Below, in pieces: positions 22,487-32,955 of a stretch of DNA of 64,000 nucleotides (its first letter is position 1; each line of letters opens with the position of its first letter). Made by a program: the position numbers and the translations under genes. The DNA is from Isochrysis galbana (taxonomy: Eukaryota; Haptophyta; Isochrysidales; Isochrysidaceae): positions 505,511 through 569,510 of the forward strand of contig CM030931.1 of the NCBI GenBank assembly GCA_018136815.1, given 5' to 3'. The notes under the pieces are model-generated. The model ran no database searches and was not told the origin of the DNA. It was given only the letters and a program-made list of their open reading frames with translations.

Positions 22487-24175
22487 CTTGACTTGCCGCT
22501 CCCCTTTCAAGTATTGGTGCCGCGCGACACGCACAATTGCAATATGGCTGTGGCGCCGTGGTCGACACCAAAGCACGTAAAGAAGTTGAACCAGGCTGCA
22601 GGTTCAAGGCGGCGTATGACACACAGCATCTTTAGATTCTTCTGGCCATCTGCTGGCTTATGTGCCATCTATGTCGCTTTGACTATTGAATGATCGAAGT
22701 TTCAGTGAAAGCTACAAGCGAGAACTTGTCGCGAAGCGAAGAAAGCGAAGGCTGGGCCCTAGCTTGTAGCTTGGTTCTTGTAATGTTCGTACTAGCAATG
22801 ATGAACACTCAACAAGCTTTTGTCATTATGGGAGAAAATGGGGGGGGGGGAGGGGGGGGGCTCGTACCCTCCCCACTGGGCAATGATCCCCCTGGAGGGG
22901 TGGTCAGTCACGCTCACGCTCTGCCGCTTGGCATAAGATGAGCCTTGCCATCCACCTCGGACCTGGGGCTTGGACCTGACGCCTAGGCGCGCACAGCGTA
23001 CGTTCATTCGCCACCTCCCCCTAGGCGAAATTCGTTGAATCGCCCCCCCCTTCCCCCTTCCCTCACCGCCCCTTCCCAAGGCGAAAAGTGTTCCGTTCGC
23101 CCCCCCCCCCCCCCCTCTTGCCCCGCCCGCCCTTGTGCTTGTGCCTTGTGGCTCGAGGTCAAGCCAGCCGAAGCTTGAAGCTTGTCGCTCGTGGGCAAGA
23201 GAGAGGGGGTTTACTTGAAGGCAGAAGGCGGCTTGCCTTCATCCGGTACCACCACACCCTTCGCTTGGGGGGTGCAAGCCTTTCTTTTTTAATATTATTG
23301 AGCGTTATAGTTCTACTACTCAGAGTAGTACTCTCACTAGCCAAAGGGTAAGATTTTATTCGCTAACGACCACTAACCACTAACCACATAGAAATGGGGT
23401 TGATCCATGAAGCGAATGCCTCTAGCGTAGCGCCGCTCGCTCGAGGCCGATACCTATCGGCACCTAACCTCGTAGCTTTGATCTTATTTGCCATCCGATA
23501 AAGGAGACAGCTTATGTATCACGAACTACAATCTAAATAATAATAGGGAGGAATTGGGATTAGGACCACCGCGATTCACAAGGATCAAGATGTGCCTCGG
23601 CAGTCAGCGGCGAGGCCGAGATGATCTGAGTCACGAGTCGCAAGGCAATGTAGTTCAATTCGCCAAAGCGTGTTCGAGTTCGCCACGCTAATCTTACTCG
23701 TCCGGCTGAGAGAGCAATGGCCGAGAGCCTACACCCGCTCGTTGGCCCGCCGCACGTCCAAGTGCGCAATGCTTCGGCGCGGCCCGTTGCGTTTGCCGTC
23801 GCCCGCCTTCAGTCATCGGATGGAACCCCCCCCCCCCCCCTTTGCGGTAGCAATGGTCGTACAATGCCTAATACAGGGATGTGCCGAAAGGAAGTGGCGT
23901 GGCTAGCCATTACCAAGCTCCTACCCCGATGACAAGAAATCAGATGAGAAGCCGAATCCGAATGAGTGCGTGCTAGGATCGATCGGTTGTGACAGCTATA
24001 GGATGAGTGCGTCGCGTGGGTGGCTCGCCATGTTCACCATCTAGTCATGTGGCCATAGCGCACAACACCGCCGTTGGACTTTTTGTCCTCACGACGTGGA
24101 GTGCACGGAGAGGAGCTACATCGGTCGCCAAGTCGGTCGGCCACAGCTGAACGAAATAGTGTTCTAGCAAGGCAT
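22487..24175. other. Intergenic with homopolymer runs, no gene seen
   Basis: G-runs at about 22838-22860, C-runs at 23100-23114 and 23827-23840. Several frames run through but have biased composition. A fragment near 23315 (AGTAGTACTCTCACTAGCC) resembles the start of the dispersed repeat at 10165. Confidence 0.4.
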
Positions 24176-26911
24176 CTACCGCGCCTTGGCCGTCAGGCCG
24201 GGCACGCTGGTGCCCTTAGCGGTGCCGACGGTGGAGGTGTATGGGCCCCAAGAGGAGATGACGTCGAAGTCCTACGTGCAAGCGAAGCGAGGGGTGGCTC
24301 AGAATGGCCCGGTGCACAGGTGCAGTCTATGGCTTGGATGCTGCTCGCTTCGCTCTTGATATCCATATCGCTGCCGCAGAATTGGCGCAGGTGCGCCGCA
24401 CCTTGCCTTCTCCGAAGATCTCCTTGGCGTAGGCCGCCGCCGCTTGCTCTCGTCTCTTCTCCTTCATGCGGATCATCTTGTTGCGCACGATCTTGCGCCA
24501 GTACGAGCCATCCTCGTTGGGCTGAACAACCGTGACCGAGCCCGTCGCATCGTCAACGAGGAGAACGGCTTGCTCTTGGCCCTCGCCCTCAGCGCACTCC
24601 GCGCCCGCCCTGATCAGTGTGCGAGGACGAATGAGTAGGCGAATGGATGACGAGATGAACCGTGGTCGGCACGGCGGTCCGCGTGCGAAACGCAGGGGCA
24701 ATACAGCTTACATGCTGAAGGGATCCTCTGCCATTGGGGTGGCGGCGCACTCCTCGGTGCCCGAGCCGACGACGACGACGCGTCGGCCGTTGAGCTCATC
24801 CGCACCCACCTCGATGGAGGGGAAGGGCGGGGGAGGGGGGGGGATTTACGGGGTGCTCGGCATCGTTGCGCAAGAAAGTTGCCGGCCCACGGGTGACCGT
24901 CGGCGATGGAGAGCGCACCACAAGTCCGAGCGGCGCGAGGGTGGACGAGTCGTACTCGATCAGCCGCCCATCGTACATACCAAGGACGCGCCTGGTGGTG
25001 AGGAGCAACGGAGCGGGGATTGAGCGCCTTAAAGTTGGCGTGCGGTCGCAAAGGCTCGCACGCTGACCACTTCGCTGGCCATCGCACCCGCACGACATGC
25101 GCCACCATGCGACGGTCTCCTCGCTCACGCAATCTGACGCGGTTGGATTGACCGTGAGGCCATCCTCGTCCGATTGAACGTAGCAGCCATCGCCGATTGA
25201 GGGGGAGTAGACCTTGACAAAAGTGTCCGAATCCTTGTCGATCTCGTCATGATCGTGCGCGTAGACACCAACCTGCCGTGTAGCAGATCGGTGCGCGGGG
25301 TCGGTTCGCTAAGGCAGCGAGGGCCGAGGGCGCTGCTGTTGGAAGCGCGTCTTTGCAGTGGGGCCAAGCTCCGTCAGCAAGGCGTGCTCACCTCGTGGCC
25401 AGTGTCCTTGTAAGTGATGGACGCGTCGAGGCGCACAGTGCCGCCGTTGGCGTGGTTGACTGTCAGCACCTCGAAGCCGTCCTTGTTACCGCGGAGGATG
25501 CGTGACTGGCGGCGGCCGTCGCGCGAACACCCGCCACGCATCACGCCCGCCTGAGCCGCCATGGGGGTGAGGGGAAGGCGGGTGGGAAGGTGCACGCATC
25601 GGCGGGGGCGAAGCGGCCTGCCACCTCGAAGGGAAGGTGCCGCACCTGCACAAAGACACACGAGCCGCGATTTGGATAGGGACCCTCCTCGGGCGGGATT
25701 GTTGGGAAGGTGATCGAGTCCTCATAGTCGTGCGATAGGTGGAAGTGGCCAGAGAACCAGCCCTTGATGCAGCTGCAGCACCAGAGTGGGTGGGGGGGGT
25801 GTCGGCAAGCCGTGCGGTGCAGGGCAATGCCGGCGCGCCGCCCTCACCGGTATTTGCGAACGAGCTCGATGAATTTGCGCGTGGTGCGTGGGTCAGCGTT
25901 CTGGCCGCCTGAGTGGTTCAGCCAGCAGCAGCCGTTGACCACATGGTTCTCTTGGAGAACACGCAAACCGGAGCCCATCGGCGGAGCATGCGTGAAGATG
26001 AAGAGTTTCCAGCCCTCGTCGGCCGGCTTCGAGGCGACAAACTCCTCGAACCAACGCAGCTGCGCGTCGTCGATTGATACCTCGTGCGACGTGTACTTGG
26101 CCGCGCGGAAAATTGTCGAGGTGAGCCCGACGAGCACCGTCTTCTCAGCAATCTCACGCACGAAGTGTGGAGTCGGCTTGCCGTGGATACGGCAGAAGGC
26201 CTCGAGGTTGGCCTCATCGGTATCAAACTCGTCGATGCCTTCGAGGTCATGGTTTCCACCGACGACCTCGTACGGCACGCCGAAAGAGCCGAGGTACTCG
26301 GCGGCCAGCTCGTGGCAGCGAGAAGTGCCGGCGAAAAGCTCTGGCGAGGGCGGCTCACATGGCTTGGATTCTCCGAGGTCTCCCAGCGAGATGAGTGCCG
26401 CGCCGACTCCGCGCTGCTGCGCGTCTTCGAGTACAGGAACGATGTGTTCGCGCCCCTCGTAATAGTCATCCATCTTGCGCGGATCTATGTGCAGGTCTCC
26501 CAAGATGGCCACCGTAAACTCATCTGCGCCAGGCAGGTCGCAGGTGTCCTCCTCCTCTTCACACAGCCGGTCCTGGTAGAACGAGGTGCCCTGGTCGATT
26601 TCTTCGAGGAGGACGGGCGGGCGGGAGCGTGGAGAGACAAACGGACGGATGCCCGGCCGCCCCACCCGCGTAGGGCCCGCCGAAGCCCGTGTGGAGAGAG
26701 AGAGAAGCCCACAGTGCTCAGCGTCCCATCGCGTCTGGAGGCGGAGGGAGGGCAATGAGGATGGGAAGCAGGCTCCCTGGCCGTGGGGCTCGCGGAGGAG
26801 GGGGGCGCCCGAGCGGGGGGAGGCAGTCGGGACAGCGCTTGGCAGTCGGGACAGCGTCAAGCCGACGGAAGGGCCGGTGGAGAGGGAGAGGAGGAGGGAG
26901 AGGGAGCCCAT
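24176..26911 (-). CDS. Calcineurin-like metallophosphoesterase, 8 exons
   Basis: Minus-strand exons 26911-25848, 25772-25646, 25550-25392, 25272-25088, 24991-24919, 24809-24712, 24609-24402 and 24271-24176, all GT-AG and phase-consistent, total about 669 residues. Metal-binding motifs are in order: GDLHIDP, GDLGES, GNHDLEG, THAPPMGSG, and GWFSGHFHLSH in exon 2. These define the binuclear-metal phosphoesterase fold; the substrate is not predictable. Downstream exons form a C-terminal extension with beta-rich segments (VLLVDDATGSVTVVQPNEDG), a basic helix (NKMIRMKEKRREQAAAA) and a short Gly/Thr tail ending GLTAKAR. The first 100 residues are Ser/Pro/Arg-rich and may include untranslated or intronic sequence, so the start is uncertain. 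Confidence 0.8.
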
Positions 26912-29104
26912 GCCGGGAGGGGCGGGGGGGCAGGGGGGCGGGGGAGAGGGGGAAGTAAGTGAGGTCCAGCTAGTTCTGAGAGGCTGGGCGAGGCCGAGGG
27001 GTTCTTTACGTTTCGAGGGCCACTTTCTTCTGTGCGTCGAGGGGCGTCGAGAGGGGAAGCTAGAAAAAACGAGAGCAGGGGCTCCTCTCTCTCTCCCTCG
27101 GCACTTCTTCGGCGCACTGCGCGAGGAGTTTCTTCTCTAGTAATTCATGGTTTCTATCTCTACACAAGGGTTCGTCCGAGGGTATCAGCAGCCGTTCATT
27201 ACTCTCATCTCGTCATTCCCTCTGGCCCTGCGCGATACACACCGCTTCCATTACATAGACGCGCTTGTTTAATAAATAATACCACGATTGGATAGGTTCT
27301 GATCTCTCCGGCCGAGTTGGAGAAGCTCTCTCCATCTCTCAATGAGGTGCTTCAGACAAAACATAAGGGATGCCGCCCTTTCTCTTCTCTCCTCGCTAGG
27401 TCGTCCTCGCTCCCCCTCTCGCTCCCCACCCCACCCCACCACGCCTTTCTCTTCCCCTTCTAGAGCCTCAATCAGAGGAGAAGAGTGGAAGCTTGGAGAG
27501 GCGGGGGGGGGTACTCACGATACTCCTAGGAATGAAGAAGTCAAATCAACATACGAAAATAGATCGATGGATCGAGAGTCCGAGAGGCCGAGAGCCCATG
27601 CCTCCAGCGCACTACTTTACTACATTGAGTACTTTTCTTCTTTACTTTCGGGTTTGACGACTCAACGCAACGACTCTACTCCTACTTTGAACCTGGACGA
27701 GACAGCTATCGACTACTTCGCTCTTTACTTCATAACTTCTACGACAGCTCTACTTTCTACTATCCCATCCTTCAGTCTTCCTTTCTCCCCTGACCCGGTC
27801 AGCGCGCGCGCAATGGCGGCCGATGAGGAGGGCTGGCTGGCACGGGGTGAGCACACGCCTCGAGCGATGCCCCAGGCGGGCTGGCGCCGGAAGGCAGGTC
27901 GACCGGCCGACGCCGACTCGCTCGCGACGGCCCCGCCCGCGCCAGGCAGGCGGCTGGAAGCGCAAGCCAGTGCAACAGGTGCATGTCCAGCACCTCCTGG
28001 CTGACCACCTGGTCCCTCCCCACCTGAGGAGGCCCAGGCTGGAGGGGGTGGCAGCACGACGCGCCGGAGCACGGCAGCTGGAGGTCGCTCCGTCTGGTGC
28101 GGAACGCCTCGGTGCAGGCTCGGCGGGATGGGTGCTGCGGGCACCATCATGGGGTCACAGGTTGGCCTGGAGGGAGACCTCCCCCTCCTTCTGGCGGAAG
28201 CCACAGACTGGCAGGGCCGGGAGGGGCGGGCAATGGTTTGGGGAGGAAGTGGACAGCAGGGGCGGATCCCCTCGCCCCACCTGCGTCCTTTGCGCTCCGG
28301 CGCAGGCCCTCCTTGACATCTCCAGTTCATCTCTTTAGGGCTAGGAAGGGTGCCGTGCCTCCGGCTAGCTGCCACAGGCGAGGCGAGCTAGGAGGGGCCT
28401 CAGGCAGACCTCTAGGTCCTCCTCCCTAGGCTGCTTGGTTCGGCTGCCGACATAGGGGGTTGGAGCGGGGGCCTCAACCTCTCTCCGGTCGAGACGGGTG
28501 CTCCTCCGTCAGTAGAGATCCCTCATCCACCCCTATCTTGAGTCTGTGGGGCCAATGGAAGTGCGCAGAGGGGAGAGAGGGGGGACCTAGCTGCCCCTCC
28601 TGCTTCGGGCGTGCCGGTGGGCTTCGCACAGGCCGCACAGGCCGCTCTGGGAGCGGTTGCGGCGGCTCGCCCAGAGCTTCGGCTCGACCTTCCCAGGTTG
28701 CACGGGTCGATTTTTTCTTACAAATCACAAGCGATGGCGACCCAGGCGACGAGCTTGGTCCTCCCGCTGCTTCCTGCAGCTGCGAGGCGTGCCTTGTTGG
28801 TGGAAGACAGCACTGCCCTGGAGTTTGTCCACATTCTCCTTTCCCCAGACTATGGCCGTGGCCGGGGCGCCGTGCGGCATAGCCAGTGCTATGCGACTCA
28901 GGGGGAGGGTGGGAGGGAAGGAGCGAGGGAGGGAGCAGGCGGCAAGGGAGACAGTGAGACGAGTGGGGACGGGGGATGCGAGAGAGGCAAGGCAGGCGCG
29001 GGCGGCGAGGAGGGTGAGGGAGGGAGTAAGCAAGAGATTGAGTGAGGTGAGGGAGGGAGGAGTGGGAGGAAGGAGGGAGAGAGCGAGCCGTGACTGGCGG
29101 CGCG
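26912..29104. other. Low-complexity intergenic DNA, no gene supported
   Basis: Long frames exist but are biased in composition (Pro/Arg/Gly or Ser/Leu) and lack domains. 28890-29080 is a purine-rich GGGAGG/GAGGGA tract. Confidence 0.4.
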
Positions 29105-29290
29105 CACCCTGACGCGATGGCGCGCGCCATCGTCGTGCTTTCACTGACCTGTAGTGGGCTTCAAGCGGCTCTGGGAGACCAACTGAGGGGGCAGGCGATG
29201 CTGGGGCTGGGCCCTTGCATCTCGTGCCTCTCCCTCGCCGGTCCCCCGCGCCTCTGGAGCCCGTCAGATGGTCCTGTCTGACTGACGACC
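29105..29290 (+). repeat. Dispersed GC-rich repeat R, copy 2
   Basis: Matches 5945-6310 and 50340-50750 (GCGATGGCGCGC, GGGGCTGGGCCCTTGC, GTGCCTCTCCCTCGC). It lies just upstream of LINE copy A. Confidence 0.55.
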
Positions 29291-29497
29291 AGGGGGAAGG
29301 GAAGATCAGAGCGATGGGCGAGCCGCGATAGGCCTGGGCGTGCTATCCAGACCTAGCCCTTAGGGAGGGTCTGGGCAGGTGTGGTGAGGCCCAACTGCAT
29401 GCCAAGTGGTAGGGCAAGGGGTCACAGTTTTGTTGGTAGGCGTGGAGGTGTGGATGGAGCTGAGAGTCTTTATCAGCCATCATATGAAAAAACTATT

Positions 29498-32400
29498 GTT
29501 ATAGTTTTAGCGATGGAGCGCGCGCCGACCGCTCCCACCTCCCAGCCCCCCGCCGCCACGACGCCCCACCGGGGCCGCCCCAAGCCGCCGGAGCCGAAGC
29601 GCTCGCAGGCTGCCCCCCTCACTGACAGCGACGTCGACATGATCCTCCCGCCATCTCCTCCTCAACGCCCCCAGAAGCAGGGAACAGGCAGAGTCCTGTT
29701 CCCTGCAGAACAGCAGAGCCAGCCTCTGGCCATTCCGCCTGCCTCTGTCGCCATGCCACCCAATCAAGGACTCCCCATGGTGGGTGGCAGCACTGCTGTC
29801 ACCCTCATGGAGGCAACTCCTACCACCAGTGCACCCCTCGTGGGCGGGCACTTCACACAACAATCCATCATGGGGGCCTTTTCAGCCTCCAGCTCTTCCA
29901 AGAACAACCCCAAAAAATCGTATGCCGAGGCAGCTGTGCCTAAGGCACAGACACCACCACAGACGCAGCAAGACCCACCTCAACCCACTCAACAACCACC
30001 GCTGCCCTCGCGCAAGCGAGCGGACCCGCAGTCGGATCCAAAACCGACTCTACCCACCACCACACAATTTGCCTCCCCCCCTCATGACCAAGATGAGGAG
30101 GAAGAACCTGAAGACACTCCCTTCTAACTAACTTTATAGTTGGTTGCCATGGAGCGCGCCGCCGCCCCCCACCTTTCCTTCGGGCCCCCCGCCGCGGGAG
30201 CCCCCCCAGTACCCATGGAGCTGTCGCTGGCGAAGCGACCGCGACCGCCCGCAGAGGCCGAGCAGGTGAGCGCGACCCCGGTCGCGCCGCACGGCCCGTG
30301 GCCCCGGCCACACCAAGGAAGGCAGCCATGCTGGCCCACCCCATGGTGGGCCACAGGCTGTGACAAGCATCACACCAACACCAGACCAGCAGAGACACTC
30401 ACCCACAAGAGGTCGTTTGCCTTCATTTGGTACCCCTCGTTTCCCAATACTCGATATGAGACGGCAACCCAAACGCCAATCCTCGGATCAGTTACACGTC
30501 AACGCCGTGCTTCAGCAATGGGGGGTGCAGTGGAATACCAAGAAGAAGATGCCTGGATTCGATGACTACCAGGTACGGATGCTTGATAATTCTAGCGCTG
30601 TTGGGACCGTGCGAACCCCAGGTGAGCGCAGTGAGCGGGGAGCACCTCGGGGAGGCGGAGCACGCCGAGCTTGTGCATACTTTTCCCTCGGGGCCCCCAC
30701 GGCGGGCATCATCTTTGAGGGGAGGGGAAGGTACACACTACCCGCCGTCTATACTATGTACATGTTACCCCCCAGGAGCCAACGCCCCCCAAGAGCTATC
30801 AGGGGCCCCGGAGAGCTGTCCGGGGGAAATTTTCATCCGATCGCCAACAGCCCCACCGAGAGCTACCGGGGGACCGAGAAAATCCCCCGAGAGCTTTTGG
30901 GAGATTGCGCATGGGGGATGCCGTAAGCGGCATCCCCACAAGCAGCTATCGGGCTCGAAGAGAAGTCGAAACTTCAGACTCGTCTCACAAATCAATTGTC
31001 ACATCGCATCAATACACTAGCTAACGTCACACTGAGGTTGGTCAATCCAATGCCTCAAAACTATAATGAGCGTGTGCTACTCCGTCAGCTCTCAGGGCTC
31101 GTTAGTTCTCGGCGGCGGCCGGACGCGAGCACTCATGCATCGCCCTCTGCCGTACTGCCGACGCATTTTGACGAGCTTTGCGCTGAGTTAGCGGCGATCC
31201 ACGACGCCGTGACGCTCGACGCGGCCGAGGGGATTCCTCCACCACGGACGATCACCGCATCGCGGTGACGATCGTCCACACCGGAGTCGATGCGCTGACC
31301 CTGCCGTCTCTGCATCCGATAGCTTCGCTCCAGGTGCGTTTCAAGTTGCACCGGGGCTGGACTCCGGAAATACATAATAAAAGACTTCTATAGAGTTGAC
31401 TTCGAGGCGTACAACTACCACTATATACCAGTCCTTGAAGCCACTCTAACAAGGTTTGCCACCTTAGTTCGAGGCAAGACCTCACCAGACCCCCACAACT
31501 CCATGCGCACATATAAGGCCGCCCAGGGCAGAAAACCGAAGATCAAAAAAACGACAGAACTCAGCACCCCTATATTTGTCGAAGACGAGAAAGGCAGGCT
31601 ACACCTCAGCGAGGAATTCGGCCTCGTAGCGAAAGCTCTCGGCTTAGCCGAGAGACTCGCATGAAGCGACGCGTCACCCCGCTCAGACCGACAGCTCGGA
31701 TGGACGACCGTCCATGACCACGGACACGCTGAGCGAACGCTCGTACGCACTAATATGAAGACGCCCGGCAACAACTACTGTATAGACAGGTCACCCATCA
31801 AAACAGGAGGAAGGAGAGAACCTACCGATGGGGACAGGTGCACCCCGCCTAGCTCGAAACCCCCGCACGACCCGGGCCCCTAAGTAGAGCACGAGGGGAG
31901 TTGCCGCAAGGCAGGGAGTGGGGGAGTGGGTAGAAAAAGGGCGAGGCTTCGTGAGCGTCTTCCAGTGCCACGAGCGAGGCGAGAATATTAAAAGGTTTTT
32001 TCTTTTTTTTTTTTGAAGACACTCCCTTCTACATCCAGCTAGCGCAGCTAGCGGAGGATAAGAAGGACATCAAAAGCGAGGACATAGCCACCTACATGAA
32101 GTTTCTTCTCTCCAAGCTAGAGGGCTTGGACGCCACCCCCGATGGGATGGACAAGGGTCGAAAAGGCCCTTGGATCTTTTGCGTTTGCGTCGATGACGAT
32201 GCACACGAACAATTCAAAGCAGCATACGGCGACAAACTGCAAGCCACCCTATCGGGCGTCCCACACGAATTTGCGATCACCTACGGGGCGCTAGCCGACT
32301 CAGCCCCACGCAAGTCGAGCGCGATTCGATCCTCGCTAAAGGAGGTAGCCACATACATGGTCTTTCGTATCTTTGACCCGGTCAAAGCTTACAAGACTAA

Positions 32401-32955
32401 GACTCGCCACTTGGCTAGCGCGCTGGAGCGTGAGGGCTTCCACGTACTCAGGGGCAACCAACAGCGCGCCAAGACCACCCTCGAGGGGATCACCAAAGTA
32501 GAGTCAGGCAAGCGCCCGATTTGGCACTTCTACACAGACACGTCCGCCCTGGGGCACCGCTTCCCTAGGAACATTCACGTGACCCTCGACGACGGGGAGA
32601 ATTTCAATCTGGACTACGCGGTCCGCTCCTCGGTAGAATGCGTAACCCCGGAGGGAGACATTGCTATACACGGCGCCCCGGGAGGATGCAAAGGCTACGA
32701 CAAGCCGTGGGCTATATCTTTCCTACGCAAAAACCAGGTAAGCTTTCGCCAATGTACTTGCGAGCAAGACAAGGCGAAAGCGGAGCAACGCAAGAGGCAA
32801 CGCGAAGCCAGTAATGCCATGGACTACCGAGCCATGATGGGACTCGGGGCGGCGGCACCATGCCGCCGCTTCATGGCCGGCGAATGCAAGAATAACCGCC
32901 TGAAAGGGCGGCAAATCGTGCAATGCTCATCTAGCCACGACATCCCCAAGGATCC
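29498..32955 (+). mobile_element. LINE copy A with ORF1, interrupted by LINE copy B
   Basis: The 5' start (TTATAGTTTTAGCGATGGAGCGCG) is shared with copies at 30127, 61960 and, in reverse, 10112. ORF1 runs from 29513 to 30126 and resumes at 32032-32955 after a 1888-bp insertion. Uninterrupted, it reads a Pro/Gln/Ser-rich N-terminus with an acidic patch ending EEEEPEDTPF, then YIQLAQLAEDKK, a globular middle with DPVKAYKTKTRHLASAL, and a C-terminal Cys/His cluster (CRRFMAGECKN..VQCSSSH) like a zinc knuckle. This is the layout of a nucleic-acid-binding LINE ORF1 protein. No reverse transcriptase is present. Confidence 0.7.
30127..32014 (+). mobile_element. LINE copy B, nested, with T-rich 3' tail
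   Basis: Flanked by a perfect 17-bp duplication GAAGACACTCCCTTCTA (30110-30126 and 32015-32031), typical of target-primed reverse transcription. It begins ACTAACTTTATAGTTGG..ATGGAGCGCGCC, carries an ORF1-like N-terminus, the coiled-coil segment at 30965-31110, and near 31375-31660 a separate open stretch (KAAQGRKPKIKKTTEL). It ends ATTAAAAGG followed by about 25 mostly T bases. The same 3' end occurs at 63130. No RT domain survives, so the copy is internally deleted. The nested position makes it younger than copy A. Confidence 0.8.

Noticed and set aside
22487-23350. Gene suggested by medium-length frames
   Set aside because: Frames cross homopolymer runs and show no domain or splice support.
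26960-29100. Several 140-220-residue ORFs
   Set aside because: Composition bias of GC-rich low-complexity DNA, with no family signature on either strand.
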